Positions 47,867-57,281 are shown, counted from the stretch's first letter. The stretch is 64,000 nt of DNA from Ardenticatenaceae bacterium (GCA_030065875.1 JASJCR010000045.1:1-64000), one strand, 5' to 3'. Numbers and translations are program-made. The notes: generated from the sequence alone by a model not told the origin.

Positions 47867-48763
47867 ATGATGCAATTCAGCAAAAAAATTCTCAGGTTAA
47901 TCCAAACCACGGTTGACGTGTGGTCAAAGGCCAAGGCTTCCCGGATGGCGGCCGCGCTTTCATACTACACGATGCTTTCTTTGTCTCCGCTGCTGGTGAT
48001 TGCGGTGACGACGGCCGGGTTGATTTTTGGGGATCAGCTGGCCCAAAGTGAGCTTCTGGAGCAAATCGGCATGATTATGACCCCCGAAATCGCCGACACA
48101 TTTCGCACCATTTTGCGCAACAGCAGTCGGGTGCAGCGAGGGATCATCGCCGGTTCGATTAGCATGGTGGTGCTGTTTTTTGGCGCTTCCGGGGCCTTTG
48201 CCCAGCTTTACGACACCTTAAACGTCATTTGGAACGTCAATTTGGAGCAGCGGAGCGGTATCGGGTATCTGGTGAGGCAGCGCCTGCTGGGGTTCCTGAT
48301 GGTTTTATTGATCGGGCTGCTCCTAACCGCTTCTATGGTGTTGGGTGCGACCGTGACCATTTTATCAACGCGTTTTGCCAATCTGGTTCCGGAAGTGGTT
48401 GACTGGTTAAGCTGGATTCAGCGCTGGTCCACCCTGCTCGTTATCCCTTTTCTATTTATGGCCCTGTTTAAGCTGCTGCCGGCTCGCAAAATCGCCTGGC
48501 GCGACGTCTGGCTGGGCGGCCTGTTGACCGGAGGGGCTTTTATTTTGAGCCGTCAGCTGATCGGTTTGTACCTGCAAACCAGTTCAGTGACTTCTGTTTA
48601 CGGCGCGGCCGGCTCACTGGTGATCCTGCTCATCTGGGTATACTTCAGCAGCATGATCATGTTTTTTGGAGCGGCATTTTGTCGGGTTTATGCGGAGATG
48701 TTTGGCTCCCTCCGCGAACCATCTAACAGAATAATCAATAATCAACAGCCAATTGACCATTGA
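47867..48763 (+). CDS. YihY/virulence factor BrkB family membrane protein
   Basis: Membrane protein of 298 aa with about six helices. MAAALSYYTMLSLSPLLVIA and GAFAQLYDTLNVIWNV match the YihY/BrkB (formerly RNase BN-like) pattern; LLIWVYFSSMIMFFGAAFCR is the usual last helix. Physiological role not established. No Shine-Dalgarno; hairpin array C abuts the start (ATG 47867 or 47870). The last residues NRIINNQQPIDH are encoded by TTGATTA-type heptamers shared with the convergent aspS stop. Confidence 0.88.
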   Translation: MMQFSKKILRLIQTTVDVWSKAKASRMAAALSYYTMLSLSPLLVIAVTTAGLIFGDQLAQSELLEQIGMIMTPEIADTFRTILRNSSRVQRGIIAGSISMVVLFFGASGAFAQLYDTLNVIWNVNLEQRSGIGYLVRQRLLGFLMVLLIGLLLTASMVLGATVTILSTRFANLVPEVVDWLSWIQRWSTLLVIPFLFMALFKLLPARKIAWRDVWLGGLLTGGAFILSRQLIGLYLQTSSVTSVYGAAGSLVILLIWVYFSSMIMFFGAAFCRVYAEMFGSLREPSNRIINNQQPIDH

Positions 48764-48794
48764 TTATTGATTATTGACCATTGATTATTTAACT
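48732..48794. repeat. Heptamer repeat TTGACCA/TTGATTA
   Basis: Nine units: TAATCAA, TAATCAA, CAGCCAA, TTGACCA, TTGATTA, TTGATTA, TTGACCA, TTGATTA, TTTAACT. It holds the end of the YihY gene and the stop codon of aspS from the other strand. Confidence 0.9.
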
Positions 48795-50566
48795 ACGGCT
48801 TTCCCGGCCGGCTGAATATGCAATTCGTCCATCTGCTTCTTGGACACAACGGACGGGGCATCAGCCATCAGATCGGTCGCGTTTTGATTTTTGGGGAAGG
48901 CCATCACCTCGCGAATATTGGGTTCACCAGCCATCAGGGCCACAACACGATCGATACCGGGCGCGATACCGCCGTGAGGGGGTGCACCATATTCAAACGC
49001 TTCGAGCATATGCCCGAATTGATCTTTGGCCTCTTCAATTGAGAAACCGATCAGCTCCATGATCTTGCGCTGCAGCGGCCGATCGTGGATCCGGATGCTG
49101 CCGCCGGCAACCTCAAATCCATTGCAAACCAGGTCATACTGCTCGCTCAACACCTGACCAGGCTCGGTGTCCAGCAGGTGAATGTGCTCCTGTTTTGGCG
49201 CGGTAAACATATGATGGCTGGGAGCAAAATGACCGTCGACCACTTCCTCCTCAAATAGGGGGAAGTCAATCACCCAGCAGAAAGCCAGCTCTTTTTTGGC
49301 GGTTAAACCCAGGCGACGACCCATCTCCATGCGCATTTCACCCAGCACATTGTAAACCATGCTTCTCTTATCGCTGGAAATCAACACCAGGTCACCCGGT
49401 TCCGCCTCCATGCGATCCATAATGGCCGCCAGCTGTTCGGTGGTGAAAAATTTGGCGATCGGACCGCGAATTTCGCCGGTCTCCGGATGGATAGCCAGCC
49501 ACGCCAACCCTTTAGCCCCGTGTGTTCTGGCAATTTCTTCCAGTTCGCCGGTCTGTTTACGGCTGTAGCCGCCGCATCCTTTGGCGCAAATCGCTTTGAC
49601 CGGCTTGCCATCGCGCACATTTTCGGCAAATACGCGAAAGGCGCTGTTGGCCATGATGTCACTCAAATCGACCAGCTCCATACCAAATCGGAGATCGGGT
49701 CGGTCGGTGCCAAAACGCTCCATCGCTTCTTTGAAACTCAAGCGCGGAAACGCTTCCCAGGCCAGCGGAACGATGCTGACCGTTTTGGCCATGCCAACCA
49801 TCATTTCTTCGATTAAATCCAGGACGTCATCCCGCTCGACAAAGCTAATCTCCATATCGAGCTGGGTGAATTCAGGCTGCCGGTCGGCCCGCTGATCCTC
49901 GTCGCGGAAACAGCGAGCAATTTGGAAATACCGTTCATACCCGGCCACCATGAGCAGCTGTTTTAGCTGCTGCGGGCTTTGAGGAAGGGCGTAAAACTTT
50001 CCGGGATGGACGCGGCTGGGAACCAGATAATCGCGTGCCCCTTCCGGGGTACTTTTAAACAATATCGGGGTCTCAATTTCGATAAAGCCGCGTGCGTCGA
50101 GGAAGTCGCGAATATATTTGACGGCCTTGTGGCGAATCAGGATATTGCGCTGCATTTTCTCGCGTCGCAAATCGAGATAGCGATATTTAAGGCGCAGGCT
50201 TTCATCTTCCCCTGCGTCTTTGGCGATCTCGATGGGTGTCACTTTAGACGGGTTTAATACGATGACTTCCGCGGCGATAACTTCAACAGCACCGGTAGGC
50301 AGGTTGGGATTTTCCTGCCCTTCCATGCGTCTTTGCACCGTTCCCTTAACTTGAAGAACGTATTCCGAGCGAATTTGCTCTGCAGCTTCAAACGCTTCAA
50401 TCGTACGGCCGCTGTCGGCCACAACCTGGATCTTGCCGCTAAAATCGCGCAGGTCGATAAAAATCACCCCGCCCATATCCCGCCGCCGGTTGACCCAACC
50501 GGCCAGGGTAACTGCTTCGCCAACGTGGTCGAGGCGCAGTTCGCCACATCCGTGTGTCTTTAACAT
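48785..50566 (-). CDS. aspS: Aspartyl-tRNA synthetase
   Basis: Class II synthetase of 593 aa. The N-terminal OB domain starts [20 protein letters not shown] and ends near residue 110. Motif 2 is seen in [20 protein letters not shown] and motif 3 in [24 protein letters not shown] insertion domain (residues 300-420) shows it is the bacterial-type enzyme. Full length and intact. AGGGAAGAAGAT precedes ATG. Whether it is discriminating (Asp only) or also charges tRNA-Asn cannot be said from the sequence by eye. Confidence 0.97.
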   Translation of the reverse strand: MLKTHGCGELRLDHVGEAVTLAGWVNRRRDMGGVIFIDLRDFSGKIQVVADSGRTIEAFEAAEQIRSEYVLQVKGTVQRRMEGQENPNLPTGAVEVIAAEVIVLNPSKVTPIEIAKDAGEDESLRLKYRYLDLRREKMQRNILIRHKAVKYIRDFLDARGFIEIETPILFKSTPEGARDYLVPSRVHPGKFYALPQSPQQLKQLLMVAGYERYFQIARCFRDEDQRADRQPEFTQLDMEISFVERDDVLDLIEEMMVGMAKTVSIVPLAWEAFPRLSFKEAMERFGTDRPDLRFGMELVDLSDIMANSAFRVFAENVRDGKPVKAICAKGCGGYSRKQTGELEEIARTHGAKGLAWLAIHPETGEIRGPIAKFFTTEQLAAIMDRMEAEPGDLVLISSDKRSMVYNVLGEMRMEMGRRLGLTAKKELAFCWVIDFPLFEEEVVDGHFAPSHHMFTAPKQEHIHLLDTEPGQVLSEQYDLVCNGFEVAGGSIRIHDRPLQRKIMELIGFSIEEAKDQFGHMLEAFEYGAPPHGGIAPGIDRVVALMAGEPNIREVMAFPKNQNATDLMADAPSVVSKKQMDELHIQPAGKAVVK

Positions 50567-50675
50567 ATCTTCTTCCCTGAACCATGGTCAATTGCCAAAA
50601 ATTGCGGTCAATTGCCATTCAAAGTAAATTTGGAGTGAGGATTCTATCATGGATGGGAAATGGGGGGTAGGGGTT

Positions 50676-50766
50676 GAGTTCTGAGTCCTGAGTCCTGCGT
50701 CCTAAGTCCTAAGTCCTAACTCCTAAGTCCTAAGTCCTAAGTCCTAACTCCTAAGTCCTAAGTTGG
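50676..50766. repeat. Heptamer repeat AAGTCCT, 13 units
   Basis: Strictly phased 7-nt units GAGTTCT, GAGTCCT, GAGTCCT, GCGTCCT, AAGTCCT x2, AACTCCT, AAGTCCT x3, AACTCCT, AAGTCCT, AAGTTGG. It is followed at 50802-50822 by TCACCCA-type units and at 50825-50856 by inverse CTCAGGA copies. The region between aspS and the Rieske-TPP gene holds no gene. Confidence 0.95.
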
Positions 50767-50866
50767 CCAGGATAAATCAAGCTGCACTTTATGTCAAGCT
50801 CCATTACCCATCACCCATTACCCAACTCAGGACTCAGCACTTTTTTACTCAGGACTTCTTTTACAG

Positions 50867-52819
50867 TTACAGTTGATCCGCCGTTGAGATAATCTCTACA
50901 ATCGCCGGCCCTTCGTGCATCAGGGCGTGGGTAACGGCCGATGCGAGTTCCGCCTCGTTTTCGACGCGAATGCCCAACCCGCCACAGTTGTTGGCAAATT
51001 GAGCAAAATTCGGATTATGTAAACTTGTTTGCCAGACGTGAAAGTTGCCGCCGCGCTGCTCCCGGCTAATTTTGGCCAGCTCCGAATTGTTGAGCAATAT
51101 CAGCTTAATCGGCATACCGTATTTAACCGCCGTTGTAAATTCAGCCATATACTGCCCAAATCCGCCGTCGCCGGCGATGGCGATGATCGGCCGCTCGGGA
51201 GCGGCCGCCCAAGCCCCCATAGCTGCGGGAAAAGCGAAACCGATCGACCCCAGATAGCCGGACATCAAGACGTCCTGATGGTGTGATTCAAAATACATGC
51301 CAAACGAGTAGGCGTTGTTGCCAACATCGACCGTAATAACCGCGTTATGGGGGATCAAATCATTCAACGTTTGGAAGATAAACGCGTTGGGAATCCGGCC
51401 GCTGGGGCTTTCTTTGGCGGCCCGCTTCCCTTTTTCCTCGCGCCATTGAGCCCAGCGTTCCGCCACATATTGGCGTCGATCCGGATGCTGCCTACCCTCC
51501 ACCCGATCTTGCAAAGCGGCAGCGGTCGTGCTGATCTCTCCCCAAAGGGGCAGCTCCACTTCGTGAAATTTGCCCAGCATCATGCGGTCAAAGTCAACCT
51601 GAATGGTGGGCTTGGCCTGGCTGATGCTGGTGTGATTGCTAAAGCTTGCTCCAAATACGAGCAGCAAATCGGAGCGCACCATGGTGGCGCTGGCTACCGG
51701 GGTGCCGCTGCGGCCCAATACCCCACAGGCCAGGGGATGAGCATCCGGAACAGATCCTTTGGCTTTGAAGGTGGTAATTAAGGGGGCGTCAATTTTTTCC
51801 GCCAGGGCGATCAGCTGTTTGGCAAACGGCCGGCCGCCGTTGCCGATGATAATCGCCGGCCGCTCGCTGCGGTTGATCATTTCAACCGCTCGATCGATCT
51901 CGGCCGCAGGGGGCAAGATATTGGGAGTGGCCAAACGACCCTCCGGCGGGTGTGGCGGGGCAGCGGGATCAGCCGGAAGCGTTTGCACTTCATCGGGAAA
52001 GATTAAATGCCCGACGTCACGCTTGATGAGGGCGTGTTTGAGGGCCAGGGCCATTAGTTCCGTGGCTTTGCTATCCCGCAAAACCGTCTGGCTCCAGGCG
52101 GCCACCGCCTCAAACGCCGAGGCCAGGGGCACTTCCTGGAAGGCACCTGGACCCAGGACCTGGGTGTTGACCTGGCCGGTCAGGGCCAACACCGGGGCGC
52201 GGTCTACTTTGGCGTCCCACAATCCGGTCATCAAATTGGTGGCGCCAGGACCGGCAATCGTAAAACAAGCGGCCGGCTGCCCGGTCAATTTGGCATACCC
52301 GCTGGCTGCAAAAGCGGCCGCGCCTTCATGACGAATGCCAAAGTAGCGCAAACGGCCGCTCTTCTCCGCTCTGTACATCGCATCAGCCAGGCCAAGATTT
52401 GAATGGCCAACCATGCCAAACACCGTGTTGACTCCCCAGGCGATCATCGTGTCCACCATCTGGTCCATACGGGTTTGTTCATGGGTTTCTGGCTCCTCAA
52501 CCCCTACGTAAAGCCCATCCTCACGAATCTCAACCGCATAGGCGGGCACGTGATCATCATAGCCACCGGGCGGGCGGCCGGTTTTGGGATCGTATTCATA
52601 AGCGTGCCAGGGGCAAACGACAAAGCCGTTCTCCAAAAATCCATCTCCCAGCGGGCCACCCTGATGGGGGCAGCGATTGCTGATCGCCCCATACCCCTGC
52701 TCATCGCGGCTGAGGCAAATGGTGTGATGGCCGGCCTGGACGGTCGTTACTCGTCCCTTGACCAACATATCGGCCGGGCCTACGCGAAACCAGGTTAATT
52801 TTGGGGATTGGTCTGTCAC
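50867..52819 (-). CDS. Rieske ferredoxin fused to a thiamine-diphosphate enzyme
   Basis: Protein of 650 aa. Residues 1-105 are a Rieske 2Fe-2S domain (RCPHQGGPLGDGF, CPWHAYEYD). Residues ~115-650 are a complete ThDP-dependent enzyme of the pyruvate oxidase/acetolactate synthase type, with the catalytic Glu in RHEGAAAFAASGYA, IAGPGATNLMTGLWDA, and the ThDP-Mg motif GDGGFGQYMAEFTTA ending in NN. The start is GTG at 52819 with AAGGAG 6 nt upstream; reading from 52846 would use heptamer repeat DNA. A pyruvate or 2-oxoacid oxidation with electron exit through the Rieske domain is an inference. PucR-type gene lies upstream. Confidence 0.88.
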   Translation of the reverse strand: MTDQSPKLTWFRVGPADMLVKGRVTTVQAGHHTICLSRDEQGYGAISNRCPHQGGPLGDGFLENGFVVCPWHAYEYDPKTGRPPGGYDDHVPAYAVEIREDGLYVGVEEPETHEQTRMDQMVDTMIAWGVNTVFGMVGHSNLGLADAMYRAEKSGRLRYFGIRHEGAAAFAASGYAKLTGQPAACFTIAGPGATNLMTGLWDAKVDRAPVLALTGQVNTQVLGPGAFQEVPLASAFEAVAAWSQTVLRDSKATELMALALKHALIKRDVGHLIFPDEVQTLPADPAAPPHPPEGRLATPNILPPAAEIDRAVEMINRSERPAIIIGNGGRPFAKQLIALAEKIDAPLITTFKAKGSVPDAHPLACGVLGRSGTPVASATMVRSDLLLVFGASFSNHTSISQAKPTIQVDFDRMMLGKFHEVELPLWGEISTTAAALQDRVEGRQHPDRRQYVAERWAQWREEKGKRAAKESPSGRIPNAFIFQTLNDLIPHNAVITVDVGNNAYSFGMYFESHHQDVLMSGYLGSIGFAFPAAMGAWAAAPERPIIAIAGDGGFGQYMAEFTTAVKYGMPIKLILLNNSELAKISREQRGGNFHVWQTSLHNPNFAQFANNCGGLGIRVENEAELASAVTHALMHEGPAIVEIISTADQL

Positions 52820-52839
52820 GAGATACTCCTTGAAAGTTA

Positions 52840-52874
52840 TTGACAATTGACTATTGGTTATTAGTTATTGGTTT
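52840..52874. repeat. Heptamer repeat TTGACAA/TTGGTTA
   Basis: Five units: TTGACAA, TTGACTA, TTGGTTA, TTAGTTA, TTGGTTT, filling the gap between the PucR-type gene and the Rieske-TPP gene. Confidence 0.8.
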
Positions 52875-54101
52875 TTACGATCTCAGTCGAAACTGCTTTA
52901 CCGCGGCATGCAAATTGAGTCGTTCCAGGGGATTGCGCAAATCCATACCGCACAAAGCTTCAATGCGGCGCAAACGATGAACCAGGGTGTTGCGATGGAT
53001 ATGTAAAACCTGGGCGGTCTCAACCAAATTATTGCCGTGATCGAGAAAGATTTCGAGCGTTTTGACCAATTCGGTACGACGGCGTTCATCGTGTTGGGAG
53101 AGCTGTTTAACCTGAGCTAAATACGGGTTGCCGGTCAAGGCGTCGGAAGGGACCTGGTAAAGCCAGTAGAGCAAACCCAACTTCGAAAAAAGGGCCACGC
53201 CGTTTATTTGGCCCATCTGTTTGGCAATGAGGATCGCTTCAGACGCTTGTTTGTATGCGGAGACAAGCTGGCCTAAATCGGTGCTCTCCTGACTCACGCC
53301 AATTAAAATATTTCGAGCCGGATGGGCCAACTGCTCGGCCATATCCTGAGCCAGTGCATCTCCTTCATCTCCATCATGGAGGATGACCACCCGCTCTTCG
53401 TGCCAAACCACAAATGGGCGCCGCCGCTGATGGTGCAGCCATTCCTGGACCTCACGCAGGAGAGGGCGGGGATTCCCTCCTGATTCGGGTGGACCGTGAA
53501 TAATGAGCACCTGATACGGCTGATTGGGCCAGATACCGATGCGCCGGGCCTGTTCCGTTAAGTCGGGTGAGATCTCCTTTTCCTTGAGCAGCTGCTGCAG
53601 AAAAATCTGTCGCTGGGCCATTGCCTGCTCCTGATCGATCCGCTCTTTAAATAGAATGACGGCCGCGACCAGAGCCGCCTGCTCTACGGCCGGCGTTAAC
53701 AATTCCGGCTCCAAACCGCCGGTGATGACCCAGATATAGCCAAAAATTTCGCGACTAACCACAATCGGCGCGACCAGGCGTTCCAGGGTCATCCCCAAGT
53801 TAGGAATCGGTTCGACGATCACCGGCCGCAGCTCTTGCTTCATCCGCTCGTAAATTCCGGTGTTGAGCAGCCGTTTGGAGACAAAAGGGGCCGCGCGCGA
53901 GTTGACAACCGTCGATTTCCGCAAAGCGTCGAGCGGTTCAACCAAAACATAAGCTAAATTTCGCAGCGAGGAATCTTCAATGACCACGGAACGCTGCACG
54001 ATAGTAGCCAGCGCTTCGGCCAGGCTGCCCATCGACCCGCCGTCGCGGGCGATACCGTTTAGCCAGGCGTACAAATTTCGGTCTTGTAAGGAGTCAGACA
54101 T
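52875..54101 (-). CDS. PucR/CdaR-type transcriptional regulator
   Basis: Protein of 408 aa. The N-terminal ~180 residues are GAF-like (LAEALATIVQRSVVIEDSSL; MTLERLVAPIVVSREIFGYI). A middle segment follows (GGDF-related CdaR type), and the last ~60 residues are a PucR helix-turn-helix (LVETAQVLHIHRNTLVHRLR). These regulators control purine, sugar-acid or similar catabolic genes. It is read in the same direction as the Rieske-TPP fusion 55 bp downstream, and so is its likely controller. GAGGT precedes ATG. Confidence 0.88.
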   Translation of the reverse strand: MSDSLQDRNLYAWLNGIARDGGSMGSLAEALATIVQRSVVIEDSSLRNLAYVLVEPLDALRKSTVVNSRAAPFVSKRLLNTGIYERMKQELRPVIVEPIPNLGMTLERLVAPIVVSREIFGYIWVITGGLEPELLTPAVEQAALVAAVILFKERIDQEQAMAQRQIFLQQLLKEKEISPDLTEQARRIGIWPNQPYQVLIIHGPPESGGNPRPLLREVQEWLHHQRRRPFVVWHEERVVILHDGDEGDALAQDMAEQLAHPARNILIGVSQESTDLGQLVSAYKQASEAILIAKQMGQINGVALFSKLGLLYWLYQVPSDALTGNPYLAQVKQLSQHDERRRTELVKTLEIFLDHGNNLVETAQVLHIHRNTLVHRLRRIEALCGMDLRNPLERLNLHAAVKQFRLRS

Positions 54102-54252
54102 GAATAGCCTACCTCATGGATGTTTGAGGTATCACATATATAGGAATGCACAAATCCGATTCCAAATTGTAGCACTTCCCCCCAAGCGTTCCTAGATTCC
54201 ATTGATTTTGAAAAATCACGGTGGTCAGCTGCGTCATCCGGGAAGGCGGTTC

Positions 54253-55572
54253 TCAGCGCATGATCACGATAACGAGCAGGAAAGTAACGGCCACAATAAC
54301 GAGAAAAGTCAACAAAATTGAAAATAGGATCGGCCGCCAGGCAAATTGCCACGGTTTTAGCGGCGGGGTACGTGGTGGGGGCAGCGGCAGCCCATCGAGC
54401 CAGCTTCTCACGGGCATTGATGCGCCGGGGCTGTGGGTAAAATCGAGGAGCAGTGAAAGCTGGGCGGCGTGATCGGCCGCTTCATCCCACTCTTCCCGGG
54501 CAACAGCAATTCCTAAATCAGCCATAAATTGCAGCAGCCAAGATTCAACAACCGGGGCGGTTTGGGCCTTTGCAGCCTGGGTCATCCACTGCTGGGCAGC
54601 GGTTACATCCTGGCCGTGAACCGCCTCAAAAAAAGCGGCCTGCCACATGATTGGGGCGGAGCGCTTTTGCGGCGGCACCTCATGCATTTCCTCGAGCAGT
54701 TCACTTAGCCGCTCCCCAACCTGTTCAATCTGCCCGTCATCCTCGGCGCGGGCGATTGCCAGAAGGCGCGCCGTGATCTCATCAGCGGTACCGTCTTGAA
54801 CCATCAGTGCCTGGGCCAGGGCGACATCGTCCAGATCGCTCGGCCGCACGCCGGCGATCAGCTGCCCCTGCAGCACGAGCAAACTAATCAAACGTCGCGT
54901 TTTTAAATCGTTGCGGCGTAGACGGATAATTTGCATGACGTCATTGGGGATTCCGTTTATCGTTAACGGATAGATCACCCAGCCCAACATCATCGTGCTG
55001 AGCAGGAAAAAGGCGCTCAAACTTCCCCGGCTGATGTGGTTAAACGTGCGGTCGGGGGTTAAAAAAAGAAGTGCTCCAACCACGGCCGTTTGTAACAATG
55101 TGATCGCCGGTCCGCCGGCAAAAAACCAAAAAAGCGCCCGCCTCAAGCGGGATCGATCACCCCACAATCGTTCCGGGGGCACCGCCAATACACGACCCTG
55201 AATGGCAAATCCGGTTAACCCACTCGATAACAGTCGCCATCCTCGGGCCGTGCGGCTAATTTTGAGGGGGCCGACCACAATGTAAACAACGCGCAAACCG
55301 CTCCCCAAAGCAAAAAGGAGATGGCCCATTTCGTGCAGCAAAATTGAAATAAACAGGCCGCCGACCAGCACAACAGGAACGTGCAGTAAATCAATCCACC
55401 AGGGCACCAGCGCCAATTTTGGGGTTGTAGCCCAACGCAAAAACAGACCGGGAACAACCACGGCGACAATCGTGATCCAGAAAGGAGCAGACGACCGCCG
55501 GCCGAGGCGGGGCAAAGTTGGCGGAGTTTTTGGTAATTCTGCCATCTGATCGGGGGAAAAAGTCAGCTTCAT
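54253..55572 (-). CDS. M50-like membrane zinc metalloprotease
   Basis: Protein of 439 aa. A first helix (FWITIVAVVVPGLFLRWATT), then LFISILLHEMGHLLFALGSG with the HExxH zinc motif inside a membrane helix, and FFAGGPAITLLQTAVVGALL, matching the conserved GGP-type helix of site-2 proteases. The middle (residues 210-380) is a soluble helical domain with an ALAQALMVQDG-like repeat character. The C-terminal helix is VILIVFLLVIVAVTFLLVIV-like. It probably cleaves membrane proteins; target unknown. The ATG 55572 has a weak ribosome site. Confidence 0.78.
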   Translation of the reverse strand: MKLTFSPDQMAELPKTPPTLPRLGRRSSAPFWITIVAVVVPGLFLRWATTPKLALVPWWIDLLHVPVVLVGGLFISILLHEMGHLLFALGSGLRVVYIVVGPLKISRTARGWRLLSSGLTGFAIQGRVLAVPPERLWGDRSRLRRALFWFFAGGPAITLLQTAVVGALLFLTPDRTFNHISRGSLSAFFLLSTMMLGWVIYPLTINGIPNDVMQIIRLRRNDLKTRRLISLLVLQGQLIAGVRPSDLDDVALAQALMVQDGTADEITARLLAIARAEDDGQIEQVGERLSELLEEMHEVPPQKRSAPIMWQAAFFEAVHGQDVTAAQQWMTQAAKAQTAPVVESWLLQFMADLGIAVAREEWDEAADHAAQLSLLLDFTHSPGASMPVRSWLDGLPLPPPRTPPLKPWQFAWRPILFSILLTFLVIVAVTFLLVIVIMR

Positions 55573-55625
55573 GCCCTGTCTATTCTCCCCTGATCGGCAA
55601 TTTTCACCAACATCTCAAAAAATCC

Positions 55626-55654
55626 TTGCGAGCAGCTTCGTTCCATGATATGAT
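55626..55654 (+). promoter_or_regulatory. rplS promoter
   Basis: TTGCGA (55626-55631), exact 17-bp spacer, TATGAT (55649-55654). It predicts a 5' untranslated region of about 290 nt before rplS. Confidence 0.7.
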
Positions 55655-55658
55655 ACTT

Positions 55659-55694
55659 GTTCGGCCCACAAGGTGGGTTGTTTTTTTGCCGAAC
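55659..55694 (+). terminator. rplS leader hairpin, possible attenuator
   Basis: CCCAC-AAG-GTGGG followed by TTG and T7 (55665-55687) looks like an intrinsic terminator, only about 25 nt after the promoter. GTTCGGC (55659-55665) and GCCGAAC (55688-55694) form an alternative outer stem enclosing the T tract. The two can exclude each other, as in an attenuator. The rest of the leader to 55948 is AT-rich, with no gene. Confidence 0.5.
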
Positions 55695-55948
55695 TTTTTG
55701 ATTGATACCCCGCAAGTTCCTAAACAATTAAGCTTTTTCAACTCAGTAATTGGAAGCACCTACAGCAGAGATCCAAATTGTTCTCTTTGGTTTGATGATG
55801 TTTCCCTGTCTTGTCAAAGCAATCTCTTTCATTAATTATGAAATAAAAGAGATATGAGCGGCAAAATTTAACAGAAAATTTTTAAGAAAAAGATCGATTT
55901 ATTAATCCCAGAGAGTATTTGTACTCTTGTTGGTGTGGAGTGTGACCC

Positions 55949-56305
55949 ATGTCTGATGTATTACTCAGAACGTTTGATAGGCCAGTCAATGAAAATGTCC
56001 CAGACCGGTTGGCTGTCGGTGACAACGTCACCGTTTATGTGCGCGTAGTTGAAGGACGTCGAGAGAGAGTCCAGATGATTCGCGGCCTGGTGATTCGCAT
56101 TCAGGGGAAAGGGATCAACCGCAATTTTACCGTGCGGCGCGTTGCTTCAAACGGTATTGGCGTTGAACTAACCTACCTGCTGCGCTCGCCTCGCATTGAA
56201 AAAATAGAAATTCACCGCAGCGGACACGTACGGCGCTCAAAGCTGTACTACATGCGCAATCGGACCGGTAAAGCGGCTCGTCTGCGTGAAAAACGGGATT
56301 ATTAG
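55949..56305 (+). CDS. rplS: 50S ribosomal protein L19
   Basis: Ribosomal protein of 118 aa, full length. VGDNVTVYVRVVEGRRERVQ, FTVRRVASNGIGVELTYLLR and the end VRRSKLYYMRNRTGKAARLR are the standard L19 pattern. It sits at the 30S-50S interface. GGAG precedes ATG by 9 nt. It is monocistronic here, not in the usual trmD cluster, with a long leader upstream and a strong terminator after. Confidence 0.98.
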   Translation: MSDVLLRTFDRPVNENVPDRLAVGDNVTVYVRVVEGRRERVQMIRGLVIRIQGKGINRNFTVRRVASNGIGVELTYLLRSPRIEKIEIHRSGHVRRSKLYYMRNRTGKAARLREKRDY

Positions 56306-56421
56306 ACAAAATCGATCACCACGGGGGTTATTCTTTTAGCGTTCATGAATTTCTCCATCAGGTAACGCTTAAAGAGGCATCAGAGTGATGATCTCATTCA
56401 CAAGTGCACTTTAAATCGTAA

Positions 56422-56450
56422 GGCGGTCCGCTAGAGCGGGCCGCCTTTTT
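56422..56450 (+). terminator. rplS terminator
   Basis: GGCGGTCCGC-TAGA-GCGGGCCGCC with TTTTTGC tail, about 115 bp after the stop. Confidence 0.93.
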
Positions 56451-56535
56451 GCATTTTGGGTCACAGAATGGCAAAATTCTGCATTCATAGCAATCAGCCT
56501 ATTTGCTCGATGGGTTCAGGAGACACGACATTTAC

Positions 56536-57273
56536 ATGACCACCAAACGTCCTCTTATTGGTTTGACTACCTACCGCAAAAAAGTTTCAGATGCACCGGC
56601 CATTCACGTTGATGGCCTCATGCCAACCTACACCGATGCGATTCTGGCGGCCGGCGGGCTGCCGGTCATGATCCCCCTAACTTACAATAACGAACAAATT
56701 AGCGAGCTTTTTGAGCAGCTCGACGGGATTTTGCTGCCCGGAGGGGGTGATATTGATCCTCATCGATACGGCGGGAATCTAAATGGAAAAGTTTACGGCA
56801 TCGACGATCAGCGAGATCGCATTGAACTGTGGCTGGCCCGGGAAGCGATTTTGAACGACAAGCCGGTATTGGGCATCTGTCGTGGTCATCAGGTTCTCAA
56901 TGTCGCTCTTGGTGGTTCTTTGTGGGAAGATATTGTCGATTTGATGCCTGACGCCATCATTCACGCTTACTTCCGCGGCTACGAACGCAATTTGCTTTCT
57001 CACCAGGTGGATATCTCAGCCACATCATGCCTGGCGCAAACGATCAACTTTAACGGTCTCAAATACGTCAACAGCATCCATCATCAGGGCATCAAAGACC
57101 TGGCTGATTCATTTGTGCCGGTCGCTTATGCCCCTGATGGTTTGATTGAGGGAATTGAAATTCCGGGCCACCGCTTTGCTGTGGGGGTTCAATGGCATCC
57201 CGAGGAGTTCACCCATCAGGATTCTCATACGCTGAACCTGTTTCAGGGATTGGTGGGGGCTGCAGCCAGGTGA
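56536..57273 (+). CDS. Peptidase C26 / class I glutamine amidotransferase-like protein
   Basis: Protein of 245 aa of the gamma-glutamyl-gamma-aminobutyrate hydrolase (PuuD-like) family. LLPGGGDIDPHRYGG and the nucleophile Cys in VLGICRGHQVLNVALGG, then VQWHPEEF with the His and Glu of the triad, all fit. It hydrolyses gamma-glutamyl amide bonds, perhaps in polyamine or putrescine breakdown, but no put genes are nearby. The ATG 56536 has CAGGAG about 11 nt upstream; an upstream in-frame codon at 56503 is less likely. Ends at a long hairpin. Confidence 0.92.
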   Translation: MTTKRPLIGLTTYRKKVSDAPAIHVDGLMPTYTDAILAAGGLPVMIPLTYNNEQISELFEQLDGILLPGGGDIDPHRYGGNLNGKVYGIDDQRDRIELWLAREAILNDKPVLGICRGHQVLNVALGGSLWEDIVDLMPDAIIHAYFRGYERNLLSHQVDISATSCLAQTINFNGLKYVNSIHHQGIKDLADSFVPVAYAPDGLIEGIEIPGHRFAVGVQWHPEEFTHQDSHTLNLFQGLVGAAAR

Positions 57274-57281
57274 TGGATTCT

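Noticed and set aside
50676-50766. CRISPR array
   Set aside because: The repeat period is 7 nt without spacers, and no cas genes are in the window. It is a heptamer tandem repeat.
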